Assembly (NCBI GenBank): GCA_018065225.1
Contig: JAGHTS010000034.1
Span: 1 to 16,589 of the forward strand
Length of the DNA: 16,589 nt
Origin: Candidatus Phascolarctobacterium caballi
GTDB taxonomy: Bacteria > Bacillota > Negativicutes > Acidaminococcales > Acidaminococcaceae
Direction: 5' to 3'
Shown here in pieces: positions 6,566 through 14,088 of this stretch (position 1 is its first letter; each line of letters opens with the position of its first letter). A model generated the notes under the pieces. The model was not told the origin of the DNA. It worked only from the letters and a program-made list of their open reading frames with translations, and searched no databases. Position numbers and translations under genes: made by a program.

Positions 6566-7332
6566 CTTAACCGTACACCATATTTAATTGCACTGTATTT
6601 TCCGCCATAAAACTCCGTACATCCTAAATTACATAAATATTGTCTATAACGTTCCTTAATTACAACTCTTGGAGCTAATTGCAATGCCCTATCCAGCAAA
6701 TCTCGTGTAATAGATTTTTCACAAGCCAAACTGCGTAAAGGTTTCATATTGCTTGATTTGGACACGGGTATTTGGAACATTGGGTCAAAATATATAACGT
6801 CAAATTCTTCTTGCGTCGTCTGCAAAAATGTTTCTGCATCAGTCAAAACAGTTGTAATTCTCCGTAAAGCATCCGTAAAATATGTATCCGCTTTATTATA
6901 ATTTCGCAAACCATACTGCACTGCAAAATGCAAAAGCTCACTACTTTCCAAGCCCAAAACTTTACCACTTTTTCCAACCACATACGATACAACGGCAGCA
7001 TCTGATGCCAAACCCAAAGTACAATCCAAAACACGCATACCTGCTTTTAACGCCATCGCTTCAACCAAATGGTCAGTCCCACCGTTACGCAAAGCATCAA
7101 CACGCAATTTTGCCATACTGGGATGATAAAAAAAATAGCCGTCCTTATTATAAACTTTCGGTCCTTTTGAAGTAACCAAAAGAACCGCCTCCGCTTGACA
7201 ATGTTTTAACATATCGTCCAATGTTAAATTTTCACGGACAATATACGGCCTTTGTAAAATATCACTCCATTTCTTTGCAGTATCGTTTAACAAATGCTGA
7301 TTATGTCTGACTGTACTAATAATAAAGTTCAT
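6562..7332 (-). CDS. Class I SAM-dependent methyltransferase, RsmJ-like
   Basis: 256 residues. Seen: an N-terminal region of about 65 residues of unclear role, then YFFYHPSMAKLRVDALRNGG, a SAM-binding motif I in VLDCTLGLASDAAVV (101-115), an acidic motif II in KVLGLESS (124-131), and motif IV FDVIYFDPMFQIP (177-189). The DPMF signature and the order around it match RsmJ, which methylates N2 of a guanine in E. coli 16S rRNA (family knowledge). Whether this homologue has the same target is inference, and I therefore give no symbol. The gene is coupled at both ends: its ATG overlaps the mutL stop by one base (TAATG) and its stop overlaps miaA by four. The neighbourhood of tRNA-modifying enzymes fits an RNA substrate. 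Confidence 0.8.
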   Translation of the reverse strand: MNFIISTVRHNQHLLNDTAKKWSDILQRPYIVRENLTLDDMLKHCQAEAVLLVTSKGPKVYNKDGYFFYHPSMAKLRVDALRNGGTDHLVEAMALKAGMRVLDCTLGLASDAAVVSYVVGKSGKVLGLESSELLHFAVQYGLRNYNKADTYFTDALRRITTVLTDAETFLQTTQEEFDVIYFDPMFQIPVSKSSNMKPLRSLACEKSITRDLLDRALQLAPRVVIKERYRQYLCNLGCTEFYGGKYSAIKYGVRLR

Positions 7333-9125
7333 TAAAAACCTGTTCTCTTAAACATTTTATATAATTCATCAGTTGTAATTTCAATCATACATGGTCTGCC
7401 ATGTGGACAAGTAAACGGATGTTCCGTATTACATAACTGAATAATCAAATCACGCATCTGCCTCATATTCAATATTTGCCCTGCTTTAATCGCCGCTTTG
7501 CAAGCGGTCATATGTAAAACTTCCGCCCGTAATTCCGCAGGGTTAATACTACGATTCTCTCTTAAAAATTTAACAACCTCTTGTAAAAAATCTTCCGCAT
7601 TTTTGCTTTCAATATCCACAGGCAAAGCATTGACCCTCAAAACAGTTTCGCCGCCCGCCTCTGCGTCAATACCTAAATTTAACAATTCCTGATGTTTATT
7701 TGCAAAAATTTCCACATCAGCGGCATCCATATCAATATAGAGAGGTACAAGCAAAGATTGCATATCTGTTTTTTCATGCATTGCCACTAATTTATCATAC
7801 AAAATTCTTTCATGGGCAGCATGTTGGTCTATTAAAAACAAACTGGTATCAGATTGAGCAATAATAAAAGTTTTGTCAACTTGTCCAATCGGCCACAAAG
7901 TCAAATTATCCGCTTTACTTTCAGGACGTTCAAAATTAATTTCTTCCTTATGCATCGCATCCGCAACTTCACCAAAAGGGACATACGGCTCAACAGAAGG
8001 TGTATAAGTCTCACAAACAGGTTCTGCAACTTTAGGCTTAAAAATTGGCACCGGCTCATAATTATAAACCAGCTTTTTTTCATTTGTATCTTGCTTAGTG
8101 TTTGACGATACTGTATCAATAACTTTCTCTGCAGATGCAGGTTTAGTCAAAGTATCAGTCAAGCCATGATAAACAGCCCTGTAAATCACTCCCTCATCAC
8201 TAAATTTAACTTCTGCCTTTTGCGGATGTACATTTACATCAACTGCCGACTTATCCAAATTGATAGACAACACCACAAAAGGAAATCCATTTTTCGGTAT
8301 CATTGACTGATAAGCATGGTCAACAGCTTTGGCAAGCATCTTACTGCCTACAGAACGTCCATTAACAAAAAATGTCTGCCATTGCCGTGTATTTTTCAAT
8401 ACAGTAGGTTTGGAAATATAACCATACAATTTTACGCCTTCGTACTCATAATCAACTGCCAGTAAATGATCAGACATATCTTTGCCATACAAAGAACGGA
8501 TGGTATTTTTCAAATCCCCATCCCCACTTGTCACTAATATATCTTTTTCACCATTACTTAACCGAAATGCCACATCAGGACGGCTCATCGCCAATTTTAT
8601 CAAAAGTTCAGAAATATATCTGCCCTCCGTAGCACTTGTTTTTAAAAATTTACGACGGGCAGGAACATTAAAAAATAATTCTTCCACTACCACGGTCGTT
8701 CCTATATTGCCACCTGTTTCTGTCACTTCCGGCTCTTTACCGCCTTCTACATTAACAGAAGTAGCAAACTCTTTGTCTTTGGTACGGGTCACCAAACGAA
8801 ATTTGGAAACACTGGCAATACTTGGCAATGCTTCACCTCGGAAACCTAAAGTACCTAACTGCAATAAATCTTCCGCTTTAGAAATCTTACTGGTAGCATG
8901 ACGCAAAATTGCCAATTTAGCATTATCTTTGGTCATCCCTGTACCATTATCTACGACACGGATAAATTCTGTACCGCCCTCAAAAATTGTAACCTCTATT
9001 TGTGTCGCACCTGCATCTAACGCATTTTCCACTAATTCTTTTACAACCGATGCTGGCTTTTCTACTACTTCCCCAGCTGCAATCTGATTTGCAGTTATAC
9101 TATCTAATACCTTAATATCCATCAT
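7332..9125 (-). CDS. mutL: DNA mismatch repair protein MutL (endonuclease type)
   Basis: MutL is a GHKL ATPase recruited by MutS; in bacteria without MutH it nicks the error-containing strand (family knowledge). Seen: 597 residues. The N-terminal ATPase has ELVENALDAG (Asn34), DNGTGM, GTLGFRGEALPSI and FFNVPARRKFLK; VNVHPQKAEVKF lies at about 298-308. A Pro/Glu-rich linker spans roughly 335-405. The C-terminal domain has the metal motif DQHAAHERILYD (433-444), a clamp-binding-like QSLLVP (456-461), ACKAAIK (541-547), CPHGRP (573-578) and a terminal FKR. Odd: the last position of DQHA(x)2E(x)4E is Asp444 rather than Glu. The first ATG (9123-9125) overlaps the mutS TGA by four bases; a second ATG follows directly, so the start could be one codon later. 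Confidence 0.97.
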   Translation of the reverse strand: MMDIKVLDSITANQIAAGEVVEKPASVVKELVENALDAGATQIEVTIFEGGTEFIRVVDNGTGMTKDNAKLAILRHATSKISKAEDLLQLGTLGFRGEALPSIASVSKFRLVTRTKDKEFATSVNVEGGKEPEVTETGGNIGTTVVVEELFFNVPARRKFLKTSATEGRYISELLIKLAMSRPDVAFRLSNGEKDILVTSGDGDLKNTIRSLYGKDMSDHLLAVDYEYEGVKLYGYISKPTVLKNTRQWQTFFVNGRSVGSKMLAKAVDHAYQSMIPKNGFPFVVLSINLDKSAVDVNVHPQKAEVKFSDEGVIYRAVYHGLTDTLTKPASAEKVIDTVSSNTKQDTNEKKLVYNYEPVPIFKPKVAEPVCETYTPSVEPYVPFGEVADAMHKEEINFERPESKADNLTLWPIGQVDKTFIIAQSDTSLFLIDQHAAHERILYDKLVAMHEKTDMQSLLVPLYIDMDAADVEIFANKHQELLNLGIDAEAGGETVLRVNALPVDIESKNAEDFLQEVVKFLRENRSINPAELRAEVLHMTACKAAIKAGQILNMRQMRDLIIQLCNTEHPFTCPHGRPCMIEITTDELYKMFKRTGF

Positions 9126-11701
9126 TCGCCACTTTCTTTTTTTGCCAAGTCCTGTAATTTCACCAAAGTATTTAATGCCTCAATGGGGGTCAAACTCATA
9201 ACATCAATCTGCTTTAATTCCTCCACCGTCTGGCTTACAGCAAATAACCCTTGATTAAAATGGTCTTTATTTTCATATTCTTTACTTTCAGCACAATGAT
9301 TTACACTTTGATTATTGTCATATTCCTGTAAATGTGTTTCTGCCCTATCCAAAACCTGCTTTGGTAATCCTGCCAACCTTGCCACATGAATACCATAACT
9401 GCGGTCAGTACCTCCGGGAATAATTCTGCGTAAAAATACAATACTGTTGCCCCGCTCTTTTACAGCCACCGAATAGTTTTTCACCCCATCTAATTCTTTA
9501 TCCAAAGCAATAAGTTGATGATAATGGGTAGCAAACAATGTTTTAGCATGAATTTTATCATGAATATACTCTAACACAGCACGGGCAATGCTCATGCCGT
9601 CAAAAGTACTTGTACCACGCCCGACCTCATCCAAAATAATCAAGGAATTTTTCGTGGCAAAACGCAATATCTGTGCCACCTCATTCATTTCCATCATAAA
9701 TGTTGATTGCCCGCTTGCCAAATCATCACTTGCACCGACCCGAGTAAAAATTCTGTCCACGGGACAAATATTGGCATGCCGTACAGGAATAAATGAACCA
9801 ATTTGTGTCAACAAAACTAACAAGGCTATCTGCCGCATATATGTTGATTTTCCCGCCATATTAGGCCCGGTTAAAATTAAAATCTGCTCATCCTTATCAT
9901 TCAAATTAATATTATTAGGAACAAATATTTCTTTTTCCAACAAACGTTCCACAACTGGATGCCTGCCATCTATAATCTTGATTTCACCAACATTGTTAAG
10001 TTCAGGACGAATATAATTATATTTAAACGCACACATCGCCAAACTTAACAACACATCCACATGAGCAATCGCCTCCGCCGTTGCCTGCAAACTGACAATT
10101 TGATTACGCACCTTTTCACGTAGTTCGTTAAACAAATAATATTCCAGTTGTTCTATTTTCTCTTTAGCACCCAAAATTTTATTTTCAAAATCCTTCAAAT
10201 CAGGCACAATGTAACGTTCTGCATTAACAAGTGTCTGTTTGCGGACAAAATAGTCAGGAACATTATCTGCCTGCCCTTTTGACACTTCTATGTAATAACC
10301 AAAAACTTTATTAAATCCAACTTTTAATGTCTTAATGCCAGTTTCTTCTTTAATTTTTGATTCAAAATTTTGTAACCAAGTTTTACTGTCTCCAGCGATT
10401 AACTGGACTTCATCTAACTCCGCATTATAACCGCTCCGAATCATCCCGCCTTCCCTAATTGAAAAAGGCGGTTCATCCACAATTGCTTTACCTAACAAAT
10501 CACGCAATTCAGCGTGCAACACTATCTGTCCCGCATACTTAATTGCCAAATTACTGTGACAATTTTGCAAAGTTTGCTGCAAATCAGGCAATTCATCCAA
10601 AGATAATTTTAACGCCAACAAATCACGTGCATTAGCCGTTCCCACTTCAATTCTTGAAACAATTCGCTCCAAATCACGGACGGACTGTAACCTTTCTGCT
10701 AATGCAGAACGTAAATTCATATCCCTGAAAAATTCTTCAACTGTATCTTGACGGGCATAAATCTGCCCCAAATCCATCAAAGGGTTTTCTATATAACGCC
10801 TCAACATCCGTGAACCCATAGAAGTATGTGTAAAATCTAAGATAGAGAGCAATGTCCCATGCTTGCCACAATCCACCATATTCCTTAAAAGTTCCAAATT
10901 ACGAATGGCAGCAGCATCCAAATGCATATATTTTTCCTGCTTAATTTCGTGCAACTGATTAATATGCGCAAGGTTTGTCATAACAGTAGCGTGCAAATAA
11001 GCCAACACCCCTCGTACACAACGTCTTACCAAATCATCAACCTGCACTTGTGCAAAATGCTGAACATAATAATCTGCACCATCAGAAGTAAATTTGTCAT
11101 TAATAACACATTCAGGAATCTTACTCTTTAACCAAACAGCAAACTCATCCCAATTGGTAATTTTACTGCCTAATACAAGTTCTGCCGGCTGTAATTTGTA
11201 TATCTGTTCGCTCAATAAGCCTAACCGCTCCACGCCATCTGCCTTATACCACAAACATTCTCCTGTTGATACATCTGCTGCCGCCAAACAAATTTCATCA
11301 CCATCTTCTAACAGATAAGCCAAATAACGGTGCTGACCTTCATCCAACACCTGTTCATTTAATGACGTTCCCGGAGTAATAATTCGAATAACATCACGCT
11401 TAACAATCTCACCAGTAGCATCTTTAGGGTCTTCCACCTGCTCACAAATAGCAATCCTATACCCTTTTTTAACTAACTTGGCAACATATGTATCTACAGC
11501 ATGATATGGCACACCGCACATAGGCATACTCCCGTTACTATTACTCCGCTTGGTTAAAGTCAAATTCAACTCACGGCTGGCAATCAATGCATCATCATTA
11601 AACATTTCATAAAAATCACCCAAACGGAAAAACAGCAACTCATCTTTGTGTTGCTCTTTCACCTGCATATATTGTTGTACCATTGGTGTTAATTGTGGCA
11701 T
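9122..11701 (-). CDS. mutS: DNA mismatch repair protein MutS
   Basis: MutS recognises mismatches and small loops as a dimer and recruits MutL. Seen, numbered from the chosen start: the mismatch-reading motif GDFYEMF with the Phe-x-Glu wedge (F30, E32), core and clamp domains, Walker A GPNMAGKST near 611, LIILDEVGRGTSTFDG near 687, ATHYHQL, and a C-terminal tail with LTPIEALNTLVKLQ. The product is about 859 residues, normal for MutS1. Start choice: an ATG at 11728 would add nine residues and has no Shine-Dalgarno. ATG at 11699-11701 gives MPQLTPMVQQY, where the family begins, with AAGGA 11 nt upstream. Even so the gene overlaps miaB by 13 nt, and its stop overlaps mutL by four, so miaB, mutS and mutL should be translated in coupling. 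Confidence 0.97.
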   Translation of the reverse strand: MPQLTPMVQQYMQVKEQHKDELLFFRLGDFYEMFNDDALIASRELNLTLTKRSNSNGSMPMCGVPYHAVDTYVAKLVKKGYRIAICEQVEDPKDATGEIVKRDVIRIITPGTSLNEQVLDEGQHRYLAYLLEDGDEICLAAADVSTGECLWYKADGVERLGLLSEQIYKLQPAELVLGSKITNWDEFAVWLKSKIPECVINDKFTSDGADYYVQHFAQVQVDDLVRRCVRGVLAYLHATVMTNLAHINQLHEIKQEKYMHLDAAAIRNLELLRNMVDCGKHGTLLSILDFTHTSMGSRMLRRYIENPLMDLGQIYARQDTVEEFFRDMNLRSALAERLQSVRDLERIVSRIEVGTANARDLLALKLSLDELPDLQQTLQNCHSNLAIKYAGQIVLHAELRDLLGKAIVDEPPFSIREGGMIRSGYNAELDEVQLIAGDSKTWLQNFESKIKEETGIKTLKVGFNKVFGYYIEVSKGQADNVPDYFVRKQTLVNAERYIVPDLKDFENKILGAKEKIEQLEYYLFNELREKVRNQIVSLQATAEAIAHVDVLLSLAMCAFKYNYIRPELNNVGEIKIIDGRHPVVERLLEKEIFVPNNINLNDKDEQILILTGPNMAGKSTYMRQIALLVLLTQIGSFIPVRHANICPVDRIFTRVGASDDLASGQSTFMMEMNEVAQILRFATKNSLIILDEVGRGTSTFDGMSIARAVLEYIHDKIHAKTLFATHYHQLIALDKELDGVKNYSVAVKERGNSIVFLRRIIPGGTDRSYGIHVARLAGLPKQVLDRAETHLQEYDNNQSVNHCAESKEYENKDHFNQGLFAVSQTVEELKQIDVMSLTPIEALNTLVKLQDLAKKESGE

Positions 11702-13014
11702 TCTACTGTTTTTCCTTTCACCAGCCATGTTTGGGCAGTATCAATTTTTACCTGTACAGCATCCCCCACACGATATACTTTGTCTTCAACATCCCACAAA
11801 ACAAGTTTATTTTCCCTTGTCCTGCCGCTCCAAACGTTTTTATTTTTTGTTGCCCCCTCAGCAAAAACTTCTACAACTTTGCCAATTAGCATTTTGTTTT
11901 TTTGCAAACTATATTTATTTTCTGTTTCCATAAGCCGATTTAAACGATCTTTTTTCACTTCAAGAGGAACTTGATTATCCATCTTTGCCGCAGGCGTACC
12001 GCTGCGTTTTGAATAAATAAATGTAAACGCCGCATCAAAACCAACCGTTTCAACCAAACTTAAAGTGTCAATAAAATCCGCTTCCGTTTCACCCGGAAAA
12101 CCAACAATAATATCCGTAGTAATTACTGCATCAGGAACATGTTTACGGATAGTCCTTATTAAATCCAAATATTTTTCACGAGTATAACCCCTATTCATTC
12201 TGCGCAATATCTCTGTACTTCCTGATTGTACCGGCACATGAAAATGATGAGAAATATGACGTCCTTCCGCCACAGCCAATATCACATCTTCATTCATATC
12301 CCGGGGGTGACTGGTCATATAATGCAAACGCTCAACACCGTCAATCGCATCTGCAGCCCGTAACAGTTTGGCAAAAGCATTCTTATCGTCAAAGTCCTTG
12401 CCATAAGAATTAACATTTTGCCCCAACAAAGTAAACTCTTTATAACCCTGTGTCACTGCCTGACGGATTTCCGCCAAAATCTGTTCTTGTGTCCTGCTCC
12501 GTTCCCGACCACGTACATAAGGTACAATACAATAGGTGCAAAAATTATTGCAACCATACATAATTGGAATCCATGCATGAAAAGGCGACAACCGAACTTT
12601 TTGCCCCTCAAACTCCATACTATTGCCGGTCCGCAATTCACAATAAATACTACGAGTTTTATCATATTCAACCAAAATACGCTTAAAGTCATTAACATAA
12701 CTTGTCCCCAATAAAATATCAATTTGAGGATATTTTTTTAAAAGCCGTTCGCCGTCTTTTTGTGCCATACAGCCAGCAATACAGATAATGACATTGGGGT
12801 TAGCTGTCTTAACCGCCTTTAATTCGCCAATTTTACCGGCGATGCGTTTTTCAGCACTTTCACGCACGCAACAAGTATTCACCACAATCACGTCTGCATG
12901 ATGAAAATCTTCCGCCTGTACATAACCAAGTTCTTTCAGCTGCCCTGCGTAATGCTCAGCATCACTTTCATTCATTTGGCAACCATAATTTATAATTGAA
13001 TAATATTTTTTCAT
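11689..13014 (-). CDS. miaB: tRNA-2-methylthio-N6-dimethylallyladenosine synthase
   Basis: MiaB is a radical SAM methylthiotransferase converting i6A37, the product of MiaA, to ms2i6A37. Seen: 441 residues. The N-terminal domain carries the auxiliary-cluster cysteines C12 (NYGCQMNESD), C48 (NTCCVRE) and C82 (AGCMAQ). The radical SAM motif GCNNFCTYC (C155, C159, C162) is followed by IVPYVRGRERSR, LLGQNVNSYG, VQSGS and IVGFPGET, and the C-terminal segment from about 375 is the TRAM RNA-binding domain. The cluster cysteines and the LLGQNVNSYG signature favour MiaB over the related RimO and MtaB. The ATG at 13012-13014 has no clear Shine-Dalgarno, only an AT-rich leader. A sigma-70-type promoter lies about 57 nt upstream, making miaB the first gene of the ten-gene operon. 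Confidence 0.97.
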   Translation of the reverse strand: MKKYYSIINYGCQMNESDAEHYAGQLKELGYVQAEDFHHADVIVVNTCCVRESAEKRIAGKIGELKAVKTANPNVIICIAGCMAQKDGERLLKKYPQIDILLGTSYVNDFKRILVEYDKTRSIYCELRTGNSMEFEGQKVRLSPFHAWIPIMYGCNNFCTYCIVPYVRGRERSRTQEQILAEIRQAVTQGYKEFTLLGQNVNSYGKDFDDKNAFAKLLRAADAIDGVERLHYMTSHPRDMNEDVILAVAEGRHISHHFHVPVQSGSTEILRRMNRGYTREKYLDLIRTIRKHVPDAVITTDIIVGFPGETEADFIDTLSLVETVGFDAAFTFIYSKRSGTPAAKMDNQVPLEVKKDRLNRLMETENKYSLQKNKMLIGKVVEVFAEGATKNKNVWSGRTRENKLVLWDVEDKVYRVGDAVQVKIDTAQTWLVKGKTVECHN

Positions 13015-13069
13015 AAAAATAATATCTTATTATATTTGTGAATTTATAAAAAGTCCTTTATACCATTAA

Positions 13070-13088
13070 GATTATATTAAATATAATC
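13070..13088. repeat. AT-rich inverted repeat overlapping the miaB promoter -10
   Basis: GATTATAT (13070-13077), spacer TAA and ATATAATC (13081-13088) form perfect 8-bp arms. On the minus strand the right-hand half contains the TATAAT -10 hexamer. It could be an operator for a dimeric regulator, or a by-product of AT-rich composition. Confidence 0.45.
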
Positions 13089-13099
13089 TCTTTACTCAA
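13071..13099 (-). promoter_or_regulatory. Sigma-70-type promoter of the miaB-mutS-mutL operon
   Basis: On the minus strand TTGAGT (complement of 13094-13099; four of six bases match TTGACA) is followed after exactly 17 nt by TATAAT (complement of 13071-13076), a consensus -10. Transcription would begin near 13064, leaving a leader of about 50 nt before the miaB ATG. It sits in the only gap of over 100 nt between minus-strand genes. No other comparable site was seen between the operon genes, though I did not score the interior exhaustively. Confidence 0.6.
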
Positions 13100-13142
13100 T
13101 AAATACTGAAAAATTCATAAACTTAAACCTCTATTTTTCAAA

Positions 13143-14063
13143 TCAAAACATAGTTTCAATATCTTTTATCTTTGCATAAGTTTTCGGACGGGTACCATGC
13201 CAATATTCCATCTCAGCATCAAACAATTTTTGAAAACGTTGCTGTAATTTAGGTTTTGCCCCATTTATCACGCAAGATTTCCACTCGTTAATCATAACAC
13301 CCTCATCCTTGCCAGTTATTCTGGCAATATTTGCCAACCAATCACGAATGCCCGAATATAAAAATCGCTGTTGTGCTTTCTGCTCAACCCCAACTGGCAT
13401 AGCCATAATCTTTTCATTTAATAAAATTTCCAAATAATGAACAGCCCCATATGCTTCAAATGTTTGTTTATAACCATTTTGATGTGCATAGGCCTGCATA
13501 TGCATATAATACTGCCACATAATGCTTTGCAAAATTTTCCAGTCACTACATTTATAAATACCCTTTACCAACAAAATAATTAATTTACGGCTAATCTTGT
13601 CCGCTCCACGGGATGTTATTTCTGCAGCAGTTTCCAACCATTCCTTAAAAAATAATTCCAAATCATAATGGTAAAACTTTGCCAAAGTAACATATTCTTT
13701 AAAAATAATTTCCAAACGCAAAAGTGAAGTTTCAATCTTATGGTCAGCAATAACAAAAGCCATAGCATTAACAAATTCACCCAACTCCTTGCCATAAGGC
13801 AAATTGCGGATAATTTTCCATGTAGGCATCAGCCACGATTCAAATAAAGCATCATTATGACTGCGTGACGCAAATTGCAAAAGATTTTGCAAAGATTTAA
13901 TAACAGTTGCTATATTTTCATCATTTTGCTTATTCTGTTGTATTTTGGCGTGAATAAGTATACTTTGCCAACTACGTTCAGCACTATCCGTCTTCCCGTC
14001 ACGCATAGCAAGACATGCTTCCACTTCAAGTTGTCTGATACGTTCCACTTCATCCACGTACAT
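13143..14063 (-). CDS. Hypothetical protein, predicted all-helical, downstream of alaS
   Basis: I do not recognise this 306-residue protein. Seen: no signal peptide and no transmembrane segment. It is rich in Leu, Ile, Lys, Glu, Trp and Tyr, and looks helical throughout, with an opening helix (MYVDEVERIRQLEVEACLAM) and a pattern of helix pairs reminiscent of TPR-like or other alpha-solenoid folds. It has only three cysteines, in no metal-binding pattern, and no P-loop or other catalytic signature. The C-terminal part (RDWLANIARITGKDEGVMINEW...) looks conserved in style. The ATG at 14061-14063 has an AGGA Shine-Dalgarno and starts 25 nt after the alaS stop, so it is probably cotranscribed with alaS. 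It ends 128 nt before miaB, with the next promoter in that gap. A scaffold or adaptor role would be guesswork. Confidence 0.8.
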   Translation of the reverse strand: MYVDEVERIRQLEVEACLAMRDGKTDSAERSWQSILIHAKIQQNKQNDENIATVIKSLQNLLQFASRSHNDALFESWLMPTWKIIRNLPYGKELGEFVNAMAFVIADHKIETSLLRLEIIFKEYVTLAKFYHYDLELFFKEWLETAAEITSRGADKISRKLIILLVKGIYKCSDWKILQSIMWQYYMHMQAYAHQNGYKQTFEAYGAVHYLEILLNEKIMAMPVGVEQKAQQRFLYSGIRDWLANIARITGKDEGVMINEWKSCVINGAKPKLQQRFQKLFDAEMEYWHGTRPKTYAKIKDIETMF

Positions 14064-14088
14064 TATTTCCTAATCTTAATTTTTATAA

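Noticed and set aside
13092..13118. Minus-strand eight-residue mini-ORF (MNFSVFIE) with a GAGG Shine-Dalgarno, considered as a leader peptide for miaB
   Set aside because: Most of it lies upstream of the proposed promoter, so it would not be on the miaB transcript; it contains no control codons and is too short to support.
13107..13140. TGAAAAAT/ATTTTTCA inverted repeat after the hypothetical gene, considered as its terminator
   Set aside because: The stem has a single G:C pair, an 18-nt loop and no proper T tail; too unstable to call.
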